Counted from the first letter of the stretch, positions 17,213 through 25,610 are shown. The stretch is DNA of 48,288 bases from Candidatus Izemoplasma sp. (GCA_007132465.1 SLOP01000034.1:1-48288); one strand, 5' to 3'. Notes: a model not told the origin generated them from the letters alone. A program made the numbers and translations.

Positions 17213-17221
17213 TGATATACT
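17213..17221 (+). promoter_or_regulatory. Extended -10 upstream of ntdP
   Basis: TGATATACT at 17213-17221, just 20 bases before the ntdP start codon; no clear -35. Confidence 0.45.
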
Positions 17222-17240
17222 CTCCGAAGGACGTGATACC

Positions 17241-17792
17241 ATGGAACAAAAACCGCATGACGACATCGTGGTTCAGAGTTACAAACACGACGAATCGTTG
17301 CACCGCATCTGGGAAAACGCGACGGTCGTTTCCGAGGACGATAGCACGCTCATCATCGCCAATGAACGCACCAAGGTCATTGAATCAAACGGCCGGTTTT
17401 GGTATACGCGCGAACCGTCTGTGACCTGGTTCTTTAAGGCGCGGTGGTTCAACGTCATCGGCATCATACGACCCTCGGGCATTTTCTATTACTGCAACAT
17501 TGCAAGCCCATATGTGGTTGATTCAGAAGCGCTAAAGTACATTGATTATGATCTCGATGTGAAGGTCAGTCCTGATTACTCATATGTCACCTTAGATCGT
17601 AAGGAGTACAATAAACACAAAGTAAAAATGGACTACCCACCCAAACTTAAACGCATCCTTGAACGTGAACTCGAGACGCTCAAAGCCATGATTGACAAGC
17701 GGCAAGGCCCGTTTGAACCCGGGGTTGTTGAAGCGTATTATCGAGCCTACCGCGACATCATCGACCAAGGCAAACCATCGAACAACGAATAA
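17241..17792 (+). CDS. ntdP: Nucleoside tri-/diphosphatase (DUF402 family, NtdP-like)
   Basis: The 183-residue length and the core segments match the Staphylococcus/Bacillus NTdP (former DUF402) family: REPSVTWFF, ARWFNVIGIIR, FYYCNIASP, YDLDVKVSPD, LDRKEYNKH and YPP. These enzymes hydrolyse nucleoside tri- and diphosphates with a divalent metal. Acidic residues of IDYDLDV and the later LDRKEY are the probable metal site. AAGGA is upstream of the ATG. Its physiological substrate is not known; in staphylococci the protein links to stress and virulence. A terminator follows. Confidence 0.9.
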   Translation: MEQKPHDDIVVQSYKHDESLHRIWENATVVSEDDSTLIIANERTKVIESNGRFWYTREPSVTWFFKARWFNVIGIIRPSGIFYYCNIASPYVVDSEALKYIDYDLDVKVSPDYSYVTLDRKEYNKHKVKMDYPPKLKRILERELETLKAMIDKRQGPFEPGVVEAYYRAYRDIIDQGKPSNNE

Positions 17793-17816
17793 ACGGCGTG
17801 AAAACGCCGTTTTTTA
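17791..17816 (+). terminator. Intrinsic terminator after ntdP
   Basis: AACGGCG / CGCCGTT stem with loop TGAAAA and six Ts. Confidence 0.88.
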
Positions 17817-17913
17817 TGCCTTAAGTTGGTTGTGCGGACTAACAACATCGGGGGCGTAGGGTTTCTGCTTAACGACTGAAACCAAGGCTTAATTAGAAAA
17901 ACTATTGATAATC

Positions 17914-17948
17914 TTGACGCTCGCATGCGGGCTTGTTATCATGATAAC
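17914..17948 (+). promoter_or_regulatory. Iron-transporter promoter with palindromic operator
   Basis: TTGACG at 17914-17919, a 17-base spacer and TATCAT at 17937-17942 with TGT extension. The -10 lies inside the perfect 14-base palindrome GTTATCATGATAAC (17935-17948), which looks like a Fur-type or similar metal-repressor site. A further ATTGATAAT-like half site is at 17903. Confidence 0.7.
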
Positions 17949-17992
17949 GTACCCATGATTTAATTATAAATATTATAAAAAAGGAGACAACC

Positions 17993-19045
17993 ATGAAAAG
18001 CCTACTGTTACTCCTTTCTGTGACCACCTTAATCGGCATACTTGCCGCCTGCCAATTTGGAAACCCTTCCGGCGGCGATTCGATTACCGTGTTCTCAGAA
18101 AGGCACTACGATAGCGACCATGTCCTATATGACCGTTTCACTGACCAAACCGGCATTCGGGTGAACATCGTGCATCACAGCGCCGATCCCTTGCTCAACC
18201 GACTTGAAAACGAGGGGGAAGACACCATCGCCGACGTGTTGATTATCGCCGATGCCGGAGGCCTTGAGCGGGCAAAAAACCGCCATCTGCTTCGGCCGAT
18301 TGAGAGCGCGTTTTTAACCGACGTGGTTCCCGAGAACCTTCGCGATCCCGATAACCACTGGTTTGGTATGACGATGCGTGCTCGCGTGTTCGTCTACCAC
18401 CCTGAGCGTGTGGGCGCAAGCGAACTGTCAACCTACGAAGCGTTAACGGAACCCGCGTGGCACGGTCGTGTGATTACCCGTTCCAGCGAAAACATCTACA
18501 ACCAAAGCTTGATGGCCTCACTCATCGAAATAGCAGGAGAAGCGCACGCCCGTGATTTTGCCGAAGGCCTCGTCAACAATTTTGCCGTCCGTCTAGACGG
18601 CACGACGACCCCCCGCGGAAACGACCGGGCTCAAGCTATCAGCGTGCTTGCGGGAGAAGCCGACTTAGCCATCATGAACACCTATTACATCGGGGTGATG
18701 CTAAACAGTGGAGACGCGACACAAATCGAGGCTGCGCAAACGCTTGAGGTGTTCTTCCCTAATCAAGCCACGACCGGCACGCACGTGAACGCATCGGCTG
18801 TTGGGGTGGTCAAACACACAAGCAACGTCGAGGCGGCCACGCAGTTTGTTGAGTTTTTACTCTCTGAAGAAGCCCAACGACACTTCACGACGTCGAATTA
18901 TGAGTACCCGGTGAACCCGAACGTCGAGTGGGCCGATCTGCTTAACGAATGGGGAGCGTTTAACGCGCAAGACATGAACTTGTCCGCGCTCGGCAAACAC
19001 AACCGCCGTGCCAAGGAGATTATGGACGAAGCAGGCTGGCGTTAA
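17993..19045 (+). CDS. Ferric-iron ABC transporter, substrate-binding lipoprotein (FutA/FbpA-like)
   Basis: Lipobox LAAC gives an acylated Cys20. The mature protein starts ITVFSERHYDSDHVLYDRFTDQTG, the typical opening of class-D ferric-binding proteins (FutA/IdiA/FbpA). Later family segments include MRARVFVYHPERV and MNTYYIGVML, the latter with a tyrosine pair that in this family coordinates Fe(III). It sits on the outer surface and delivers iron to the permease. The ribosome binding site is AAGGAG. It is the first gene of a three-gene operon whose promoter overlaps a palindromic operator. Confidence 0.93.
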   Translation: MKSLLLLLSVTTLIGILAACQFGNPSGGDSITVFSERHYDSDHVLYDRFTDQTGIRVNIVHHSADPLLNRLENEGEDTIADVLIIADAGGLERAKNRHLLRPIESAFLTDVVPENLRDPDNHWFGMTMRARVFVYHPERVGASELSTYEALTEPAWHGRVITRSSENIYNQSLMASLIEIAGEAHARDFAEGLVNNFAVRLDGTTTPRGNDRAQAISVLAGEADLAIMNTYYIGVMLNSGDATQIEAAQTLEVFFPNQATTGTHVNASAVGVVKHTSNVEAATQFVEFLLSEEAQRHFTTSNYEYPVNPNVEWADLLNEWGAFNAQDMNLSALGKHNRRAKEIMDEAGWR

Positions 19046-19064
19046 GCCGAGAGGATGTCATCGG

Positions 19065-20702
19065 ATGCTAAGACGGCTCAAAACGAAAGCGAACGTATTT
19101 AATGTCACTGGTTTGGTGGCGGGATTGCTGATTGTGATCCCGCTTTTGACGATTTTGCTACGGCTTTTTGAGGCACCGAGCGATGCTTGGGTGCATATTC
19201 GAACGCACCGTCTACGCGATTACATTGAGCATACGTTTGTGCTGATTGGGGTCGTCGCGATGTTAAGTGCCGCGATTGGTTTCTTCGCCGCATACGTTGT
19301 TGCCCGCTATGAGTTTAAAGGCCGTAAGACGCTGCAGTGGATGCTTATCTTACCGCTTGCTGTGCCCTCATACATCATGGGGTATGTGTACGCAGACATG
19401 TTTAGTTACATCGGCTTGGTGCCTCGCAGCTTACGAGACATCGGCATTGAACTCAACCTTGCTGTGATGAGCATGCAAGGTGCCATTGTTATTTTTACGT
19501 TAACGTTGTACCCTTACGTCTACATGATTACCCGCAGTGCGCTCTCTCGTCAACACGCCGCGTACATCGAAAGCGCGCGTTTGCTTGGGGCATCTAAATG
19601 GCGCACGTTTTGGCAGGTAGTGTTGCCGCTGGCACGCCCCGCGTTGGTGGCCGGCACGCTCTTGGTGGTGCTTGAAACGTTGAACGATTATGGGTTGGTG
19701 GCGTTTTTCAACGTTCAAGTTTTTAGCTTCGCGATTTTTAACGCATGGTTTTCGTTTGATGACGTCGGCGCTGCAATTCGTTTGAGCGCCGTTCTGATGA
19801 TCATCGTGTTTGTGGTGGTCGTGCTCGAACGCGTGCTTCGTGGTCGCCGTCGTTACGATCAAACAAGCCGGCCTCGCCCGCTGCCAAGAAGAGCACTCAA
19901 AGGCATGGAGAAAAGCTATCCATGGATGCTTTGGTTGATGCTGGGGGGAGGGTTTTTCATCCCCGTCGGCTACCTCATCTGGTTGTCGCAGTTTTCTCGA
20001 GTTGGCTTCTTCGCCTTAGAGACCATTTATGTGATGCTTAACACGCTGACGATTTCGCTGGCGGCGACGCTCATCATCGTGGTGGTTGCAGTGATGCTGG
20101 CGAACTTCGGTCGTGGGCGGAAAACCCGCGGTAAAACGGCGTGGCTAAAAATCACCAACCTTGGTTACGCCATTCCCGGGGCGGTGTTGGCGATTGCAGT
20201 GCACGTGTTTTTTGTCCGTCTAGACCGCCTGCTTTATCCGCTGTATCGATGGGTTGATGCCGACACCGGTCGATTGGTGCTCAGCTTGAGTCTGACGATG
20301 TTGTTGTTCGCTTATGTGCTCAGGTTTATGGCCATCGGCTTCAACACCATCGAAGCAAGCTACGACAAGCTCGGTGAATCCTACACAGAAGCCGCCTACA
20401 CGTTGCGTTCGGGAAAGATGAAGACACTGCTTAAAATCGACCTACCACTGATTAAAACAGGAATCATTGGGGCGGCCATCATCGTCTTCATCGACGTGGT
20501 TAAAGAGCTGCCGCTGACGCTGATATTGCGTCCTGTCAACTATAACACCATGGCATCACGCGTCTATGAGTACACCAGCGAAGAAAGGCTGGCAGAAGCG
20601 GCGGTGCCATCGCTCATCTTGATTGCGGTGGCAGCCATCAGTGTGTATGTGTTAACCCACGTTAAATCGAAAGGAGGGGTTGGTCGTGTACGTAAAAATT
20701 GA
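19065..20702 (+). CDS. Ferric-iron ABC transporter permease (fused two-domain, FbpB-like)
   Basis: A single 545-residue polypeptide carries two binding-protein-dependent permease domains, about 12 helices in all. Two EAA loops are visible: ESARLLGASKWRTFWQVVLP in the first half and EAAYTLRSGKMKTLLKIDLP in the second. The fused layout is typical of FbpB/SfuB iron importers. GAGAGGAT eight bases before the ATG at 19065 fixes the start; a hydrophilic lead-in from an upstream frame was discarded. It overlaps the ATPase gene by 17 bases. Confidence 0.94.
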   Translation: MLRRLKTKANVFNVTGLVAGLLIVIPLLTILLRLFEAPSDAWVHIRTHRLRDYIEHTFVLIGVVAMLSAAIGFFAAYVVARYEFKGRKTLQWMLILPLAVPSYIMGYVYADMFSYIGLVPRSLRDIGIELNLAVMSMQGAIVIFTLTLYPYVYMITRSALSRQHAAYIESARLLGASKWRTFWQVVLPLARPALVAGTLLVVLETLNDYGLVAFFNVQVFSFAIFNAWFSFDDVGAAIRLSAVLMIIVFVVVVLERVLRGRRRYDQTSRPRPLPRRALKGMEKSYPWMLWLMLGGGFFIPVGYLIWLSQFSRVGFFALETIYVMLNTLTISLAATLIIVVVAVMLANFGRGRKTRGKTAWLKITNLGYAIPGAVLAIAVHVFFVRLDRLLYPLYRWVDADTGRLVLSLSLTMLLFAYVLRFMAIGFNTIEASYDKLGESYTEAAYTLRSGKMKTLLKIDLPLIKTGIIGAAIIVFIDVVKELPLTLILRPVNYNTMASRVYEYTSEERLAEAAVPSLILIAVAAISVYVLTHVKSKGGVGRVRKN

Positions 20703-21363
20703 AAGCTTGTGTTTCGCGTATGAAAAGCATGACGACATTTTAAACAACGTGTCTTTAACGATGGAAGAAGGCGAAATTGTTGCCGTCCTAGGATCGAGTG
20801 GGTCAGGAAAAAGCACCTTGCTTCGGTTAATTGGTGGCCTTGAAATGCCTGGGGGTGGACACGTGATGATTGATGAGAAGACACTGTGTTCGACGACGGT
20901 GTTTGTTGATGCCGAAAAACGCGGCGTCGGCATGGTCTTTCAAGATTACGCTCTATTTCCCCACATGACCGTTGAAAAAAACGTGGCGTTCGGCCTCAAC
21001 AAACTTTCTCGGGCTGAGCGCGCTAAACGCGTCACACAGATGCTTGAGCTTACGGGGTTGGAAGATAAACGCCACCGTTACTCGCATGAACTCTCCGGCG
21101 GACAACAACAACGCGTCGCCCTAGCGCGGGCTCTCGCACCCAACCCGAGCATTTTGCTGCTGGATGAGCCTTTCAGCAACCTCGACACCGACCTGAAGTA
21201 CCGCATTCGAACCGAACTTCGTGCGATCATCAAACAAACCCACATGACCAGCATTCTCGTCACCCATGACTATGAAGACGCCAAAGCGATTGCTGATCGC
21301 ATCGTGTTTTTAGAAGAGGGTCGCGTGGTCGAAGAAAGCCGCATTCCTCATCCAAAAGCCTAA
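20686..21363 (+). CDS. Ferric-iron ABC transporter ATP-binding protein (FbpC-like, short)
   Basis: Walker A GSSGSGKST, Q-loop FQDYALFP, signature LSGGQQQR, Walker B LLLDEPFSNLD and H-loop VTHDYEDA are all present. GTG at 20686 is chosen since AAGGAGG lies 8 bases upstream; TTG at 20680 would be too near. The protein has 225 residues and ends soon after the D- and H-loops, so the regulatory C-terminal domain found in classical FbpC (about 350 residues) is absent. It energises import of Fe(III) with the two genes before it. Confidence 0.94.
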   Translation: MYVKIESLCFAYEKHDDILNNVSLTMEEGEIVAVLGSSGSGKSTLLRLIGGLEMPGGGHVMIDEKTLCSTTVFVDAEKRGVGMVFQDYALFPHMTVEKNVAFGLNKLSRAERAKRVTQMLELTGLEDKRHRYSHELSGGQQQRVALARALAPNPSILLLDEPFSNLDTDLKYRIRTELRAIIKQTHMTSILVTHDYEDAKAIADRIVFLEEGRVVEESRIPHPKA

Positions 21364-21370
21364 CCAGGAC

Positions 21371-21399
21371 TTGCATGTCTATGTGCCGTTAGGTATAAT
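21371..21399 (+). promoter_or_regulatory. Promoter of the GNAT gene
   Basis: TTGCAT at 21371-21376, a 17-base spacer and TATAAT at 21394-21399. Confidence 0.75.
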
Positions 21400-21422
21400 G
21401 GGTACGGGTTGGAGGCGATACC

Positions 21423-21830
21423 ATGCACGTGACAAAACTAACACGCTACGATATCGATGCCTTGCGATCGCTTTATGAAAGCGTCGATTGGGTCAATTAC
21501 TTAAAAGACGATGCGCGCTTCGCGCGCATGTTTAGCGCGTCGCTCGCATGCTACGGAGCCTATGAAGGCGATGAACTTATCGGCCTCATTCGACTCGTTG
21601 GAGACGGGGAACACATTCTTTACATCCAAGACATTTTGGTTAAGCCCGACCACCAGACGAAAGGCGTCGGAAAACACTTGATGAACCGCGCCCTTGACGA
21701 TTATTTACACGTTCGTCAGAAGGTGCTGATCACCGACATAGCTGACACGCACGTGCATGCCTTTTATGCGTCGCTTGGTTTTATGCGGAGCCAAGATAAG
21801 AACGTGGTTTGTTTTGTGAAATTCAATTGA
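21423..21830 (+). CDS. GNAT family N-acetyltransferase
   Basis: The 135-residue protein has the compact GNAT fold pattern: an N-terminal helix pair, the strands GDELIGLIRLVGD and YIQDILVKPDHQTKGVGKHLM, the latter carrying the acetyl-CoA loop (QxxGVG), and C-terminal AFYASLGF. It transfers an acetyl group from acetyl-CoA to an unknown amine. GGAGG is upstream of the ATG. The gene has its own promoter and a terminator that overlaps its stop, so it is independent of the iron operon. Confidence 0.9.
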   Translation: MHVTKLTRYDIDALRSLYESVDWVNYLKDDARFARMFSASLACYGAYEGDELIGLIRLVGDGEHILYIQDILVKPDHQTKGVGKHLMNRALDDYLHVRQKVLITDIADTHVHAFYASLGFMRSQDKNVVCFVKFN

Positions 21831-21845
21831 ATTTCACTTTTTTTT
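21816..21845 (+). terminator. Terminator overlapping the GNAT stop codon
   Basis: A 22-base perfect inverted repeat (21816-21837, centre CAATTG) is followed by eight Ts. Confidence 0.8.
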
Positions 21846-21853
21846 ACTTTTTA

Positions 21854-21902
21854 TTGTGCGATACACAAAAACATGGTATGATTTAATTGTGTAATGCACA
21901 AT
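21854..21902 (+). promoter_or_regulatory. PadR promoter with two palindromic operators
   Basis: The promoter is TTGTGC (21854-21859), a 17-base spacer and TGG-TATGAT (21877-21882). Two copies of TTGTG-N5-CACAA lie at 21854-21868, over the -35, and at 21886-21902 (ATTGTGTAATGCACAAT), over the transcription start. Their centres are 33 bases apart, near three helical turns. Confidence 0.8.
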
Positions 21903-21917
21903 AAAAGGAGGTCGGGC

Positions 21918-22238
21918 ATGAACGCACAGTTTAAACGAGGGATTGTCGAGATGCTTGTGCTGAAAGTCGTCGCCGATAAATCACAGACGAGTTTTGATGT
22001 TATCGACGCGCTCGCCGACACCGTGGATGTCAATGAGAACACGGTGTATCCGATTTTGCGGCGGCTGGCCAAACAAGGATATTTCGATACCGCCCACGAA
22101 CCATCTCCCGTGGGTGCGCCCCGAAAAACGTTTAGCATCACCGATGAGGGGAGAAAAAAACTGGCGGATTTTCAAAACGAATGGGAAACGTTTTTGCATA
22201 ACGTGCTCACCATATTAGGAGGGAACCAAGATGCATGA
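21918..22238 (+). CDS. PadR family transcriptional regulator
   Basis: This 106-residue PadR-s1 type winged-helix repressor shows the helix-turn-helix and wing pattern FKRGIVEMLVLKVV, ENTVYPILRRLAKQGYF and PRKTFSITDEGRKKL. AAAGGAGG before the ATG at 21918 fixes the start. It overlaps the membrane-protein gene by 8 bases, the usual PadR-HAAS (DUF1700) pairing in Bacillota. The two TTGTG-N5-CACAA palindromes at its promoter are probable autoregulatory sites. Regulated signal unknown, likely envelope-related. Confidence 0.93.
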   Translation: MNAQFKRGIVEMLVLKVVADKSQTSFDVIDALADTVDVNENTVYPILRRLAKQGYFDTAHEPSPVGAPRKTFSITDEGRKKLADFQNEWETFLHNVLTILGGNQDA

Positions 22239-23334
22239 TTACCTTGCGCAGTTAAAAGCAATGCTCAACCGTTTTGCGATGAGCGAAACAGAGAAGAAAG
22301 ACATCATGGACGACTATCATCAAATGATTGCCGATGGAAAAGACAAAGGCTTGAGCGACGCGGAAATCACCGCCCGCATCGGCACTGTTGAGGCCGTGGA
22401 AGAAGGGTTGAAAGCAACGTATAAGTTCAAGGAAACAAGCCGTAAAAACAGCCATAAAATCGTTGCTGTCATGCCCTTTATTGCGGTTACACTGTTTTTT
22501 CTGGGCGGGTTCGTGTTTGACGCATGGCATGTGTCGTGGATGGCTTTTTTACTGATTCCGCTGTCGGCTGTGTTGGTTGAGGGCATTGGCCGTAGACGAG
22601 GTTTCCCGCTTACAGCGGCCAGCCCGTTTTTGGCGGTGAGCGTGTTTATGATTGTCGGGTTTACACTGGACGCGTGGCATCCAGGGTGGCTCGTGTTTTT
22701 AGCGATTCCGATGGCAGGTATCATAGAAGGGCATCGTCATGGCGGGGTGACGTTTGGCGTCCTTGCAGGCTTAAGTCTGTTTGTCGGTGTCGTGGCGTTC
22801 TTCCTAATCGGGTACACCACTAACACCTATGTGCCGACGTGGCTTGTGTTGCTGTTGCCGATTCCCTTTGGCATTTTAGAAAAGCAGGGCGACAAACACA
22901 AAGCCATCGTGCTGTTAAGTTTCTTCGTGTCGGCGGGGCTCTACCTTGTGCTCGGGTATGTGGTCACATCGTGGTTGATTGCGTTGGTGGCGTTTGCGCC
23001 GTTTTTGCTGGTTGGTTTAATGACGGGACACGTGACGATTCTCATCGATTTCGACGGTCGCCACGCGACGTGGTTGAAAGGTGTCTTTGTGCTTAGCGTG
23101 GTGTTGTTTATTCTTGTCGGCGCGTTGTTTTCAGCTTTTGTCGTGGCATGGCTCTTTTTGCTTACCGCCCCGATGCTTTCTATTTTAATCCAACCGGGTC
23201 GAAGAACCTTGACAGAACTCAGTCCGTTTCTCGCCTTGTTGATTTTTTTCCTCTGTGGGTATTTCCTTGATGCGTGGGCTATTGCCTGGCTGGCCTTTTT
23301 GTTGATTCCCGTCATCGCCATCCTCGAAGAGTAA
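22231..23334 (+). CDS. HAAS-domain (DUF1700) protein with six 2-TM repeats
   Basis: Residues 1-65 form the HAAS/DUF1700 helical domain, with the typical DDYHQMIADGKDKGLSDAEI pattern. The remainder is six tandem copies of an approximately 38-residue two-helix hairpin at about 78-115, 129-165, 178-216, 227-263, 283-319 and 328-366. The key residues PF, AV, GF, DAWH, W and FLLIP are strongest in copies 1, 2 and 6. The repeated module recurs in the 98-residue protein at 9624-9920. The protein is probably a membrane sensor or target controlled by the overlapping PadR gene. Function beyond that is unknown. Confidence 0.88.
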   Translation: MHDYLAQLKAMLNRFAMSETEKKDIMDDYHQMIADGKDKGLSDAEITARIGTVEAVEEGLKATYKFKETSRKNSHKIVAVMPFIAVTLFFLGGFVFDAWHVSWMAFLLIPLSAVLVEGIGRRRGFPLTAASPFLAVSVFMIVGFTLDAWHPGWLVFLAIPMAGIIEGHRHGGVTFGVLAGLSLFVGVVAFFLIGYTTNTYVPTWLVLLLPIPFGILEKQGDKHKAIVLLSFFVSAGLYLVLGYVVTSWLIALVAFAPFLLVGLMTGHVTILIDFDGRHATWLKGVFVLSVVLFILVGALFSAFVVAWLFLLTAPMLSILIQPGRRTLTELSPFLALLIFFLCGYFLDAWAIAWLAFLLIPVIAILEE

Positions 23335-23339
23335 ACATG

Positions 23340-23365
23340 AAAGCCGCCTCGGCGGTTTTCTTTTT
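23340..23365 (+). terminator. Intrinsic terminator of the padR operon
   Basis: AAGCCGCC / GGCGGTTTT stem with TC loop, followed by CTTTTT. Confidence 0.85.
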
Positions 23366-23387
23366 ACGTGGGTTCACCACGGCGTTA

Positions 23388-23396
23388 TGGTACAAT
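23388..23396 (+). promoter_or_regulatory. Extended -10 promoter element
   Basis: TGGTACAAT 25 bases before the next start codon; no clear -35. Confidence 0.5.
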
Positions 23397-23420
23397 GAAT
23401 GTGTGAGAGGGGGTTATATC

Positions 23421-24356
23421 ATGCCACGCAAAACTTTTTGGATTCTCGTGCTGATTGGTGTGCTTGTGATGCTTTCGATGGTCGTTGCCTCAAGCGCCAT
23501 TAATGTGGGTGAACGGCTTCGTCAGGTTCATCGCTACGCAGAGATTGGCTTTTACATCATCGCGTTTTTGTTGGTCTACTTGTTGGTTTTAAACCCGCTT
23601 CGTGTCATTTTTTTGGCACCGAGTTTTTCCATCGCCATTGAGGCCACCGACAAACAAGCCAATAGAGCGTACGTCAAAGCCGCACGAAACTTACTCCGGA
23701 TGGACACGCTGACCGATACCGATCGACAACGGCTACGCGATGCCCTCAACGATGAATCGCGCTTGCCTGATGCGCTAAAAAACGTCTATCAAGGCACTGT
23801 GCGTAAACAGATTGATCGCATCATCGTCAAACATTCAAAGACCGTGTTGATGACAACCGCCATCAGCCAAAACGGCAACCTCGACATGCTCGCGGTCATC
23901 ATGTCGAACATCCGCATGTTGAAAGCCATCGTCGAAGCGTGCGGTTTTCGACCAAGCTATGTTGACCTTGGGAAACTCGGCTTAAACGTGGCGGTAACGG
24001 CGATGATTGCCGAGGGGCTGGAAGATGTCCGTTTTCATGAGATTATGCCATCTAAGTTCGGTGAAGCCATCACCGACGTGCCGTTTTTACGCACCGCGAC
24101 GAACTCGGTCTTTCAAGGCGTCGCCAACGGCATGTTGACATGTAGAATCGGTATTGTCACTCGTCGTTATTTGTTCCGAGATAACCGTCTGATGACCGTA
24201 CAAGAAATTCGTATTGCCGCGTTTAAAGAAGCGTTTCGGTTGATGCCCCGAGTCATCACTGAAGGGTTGTACGGATTTCCCAAAGGCGTGATCACCCTCG
24301 TCCTTAAGCCATTTAGAAAAGACCCGTTTACTGCGAAAGGAGAAGCCACCACATGA
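23421..24356 (+). CDS. DUF697-like membrane protein
   Basis: The 311-residue protein has two N-terminal membrane helices at about residues 5-25 and 43-68, then a large cytoplasmic domain. The run TTAISQNGNLDMLAVIMSNIRMLKAIVEACGFRPS resembles the DUF697 (YcjF-like/GTPase-associated) pattern of helical hairpins. GAGGGGG precedes the ATG at 23421; an upstream in-frame start at 23274 overlaps the previous gene and terminator and is rejected. It overlaps the following M29 paralogue by 4 bases (ATGA), so the two are translationally coupled. Function unknown. Confidence 0.72.
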   Translation: MPRKTFWILVLIGVLVMLSMVVASSAINVGERLRQVHRYAEIGFYIIAFLLVYLLVLNPLRVIFLAPSFSIAIEATDKQANRAYVKAARNLLRMDTLTDTDRQRLRDALNDESRLPDALKNVYQGTVRKQIDRIIVKHSKTVLMTTAISQNGNLDMLAVIMSNIRMLKAIVEACGFRPSYVDLGKLGLNVAVTAMIAEGLEDVRFHEIMPSKFGEAITDVPFLRTATNSVFQGVANGMLTCRIGIVTRRYLFRDNRLMTVQEIRIAAFKEAFRLMPRVITEGLYGFPKGVITLVLKPFRKDPFTAKGEATT

Positions 24357-25576
24357 AGCATATCGAAGCGTACGCCGACCTTGCTCTTGCTAAGGGAATC
24401 AACCTGAAAGCTCAAGAAGACCTCCTGATTAACGCGCCCATCGACGCCGCACCGTTTGTTGAAGCGCTGGTGAAATTAGCGTACGAACGCTTTAACAGCG
24501 GCACGGTTCACGTCAACTGGAACGATGCGACCATCAGCCGTCATAAACTCAAGCACGCAAGCGAACAGGTGCTTGGCGATGTTCCCAACTACGTGCTCGC
24601 TCGCTACGACACCATGATCAAACGCGGTGCTGCCGTACTCAATATTAGTTCAAGCCTTCCAGGCGCGATGCGAGACATTAATCCTTCGCGGTTACGAAAG
24701 GCGAGCGAACTTACCGCCCCAAAAGTTCGACCATTCGATCAGAAAATGTACAATGAACTTAAGTGGTGTGTGGTTCCTTACCCTAATAAAACGTGGGCAA
24801 CACGCGTATACCCAAAACTGAAAGAAGACGAAGCATACGACAAACTTGTGGACGCCTTTATCTACATGATGCACCTCGATGAAAAGCATCCGCGTCGCGC
24901 GTGGGATGCCGCCATCGATAATCTTGAGAGGCGTCGCAAACGGTTAAACGAACGCAACTACCAATCATTGCGCTTTCGCAGCCAACAAACACAACTCGAC
25001 ATCGCGCTGCCGGAGAACCATCGCTTCGTTGGTGCGCTCCATGACCATAAGCGCGGGGCGTTCTTGCGTCAGATGCCAGATTACCGCCTATACACAAGCC
25101 CGCATAAATACGGCGTGGAAGGCGCGTTGCGCATAACCGCCCCCGTCAATGTCCGAGGCCAGTTTCTCAAACCGTTCACCGTGCGGTTTGAGGAAGGGCG
25201 TGTCAAGCATGTCATGAGCGACCAGCAGGATGCGATTGATCGGCTGTTTAAACTCGACGACGGCGCAAGCTACCTCGGCAAAATCGCCTTGGTCGGGGAT
25301 GATTCACCCATCGCCAACCTAAAAACCTATTACTCTATGCAAATGCTCGATGTTAACATTGGTTGCCATGTTGCCTTTGGTCAAGCCGATCCCAAGACGT
25401 TGCATGGCGGGCATAAACTAAACCGTCAAGGCCTTGAAGAGGCCGGGTTAAACCACAGTCGCATCCACGTGGATGCCATCTTTCAAAGCCCGGACTTAAA
25501 AGTGTATGGCATCGACGCCGACGGCGTGGAAGAACTCATCATCGACCAAGGCGCTTACACCGGTGAGTTTGCCTAA
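24353..25576 (+). CDS. M29-family protein lacking metal ligands (probable pseudo-aminopeptidase)
   Basis: The 407-residue product is full length and aligns with the M29 enzyme at 10023-11258 through shared landmarks: the C-terminal GASYLGKIAL, NIGCHVAFGQ and LNHSRIHVDAIF. Yet several catalytic positions differ: Glu250 aligns with Tyr244 (MPDYRLYTSPH), Glu317 with Lys310 (YLGK), and Tyr353 with Asp346 (GQADP). His339, His372 and Asp374 remain. It therefore seems to lack two metal ligands and the catalytic tyrosine. The frame is intact. It is coupled to the DUF697-like gene and may be a regulatory or structural partner; that is inference. Confidence 0.87.
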   Translation: MKHIEAYADLALAKGINLKAQEDLLINAPIDAAPFVEALVKLAYERFNSGTVHVNWNDATISRHKLKHASEQVLGDVPNYVLARYDTMIKRGAAVLNISSSLPGAMRDINPSRLRKASELTAPKVRPFDQKMYNELKWCVVPYPNKTWATRVYPKLKEDEAYDKLVDAFIYMMHLDEKHPRRAWDAAIDNLERRRKRLNERNYQSLRFRSQQTQLDIALPENHRFVGALHDHKRGAFLRQMPDYRLYTSPHKYGVEGALRITAPVNVRGQFLKPFTVRFEEGRVKHVMSDQQDAIDRLFKLDDGASYLGKIALVGDDSPIANLKTYYSMQMLDVNIGCHVAFGQADPKTLHGGHKLNRQGLEEAGLNHSRIHVDAIFQSPDLKVYGIDADGVEELIIDQGAYTGEFA

Positions 25577-25610
25577 ACAAAACCGCTTCCCGAGGGAAGC
25601 GGTTTTGTTT
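25575..25610. terminator. Strong bidirectional terminator
   Basis: A 17-bp perfect stem (25575-25591 with 25594-25610) and a GA loop, with A- and T-rich flanks, between convergent genes. It overlaps both stop codons. Confidence 0.9.
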
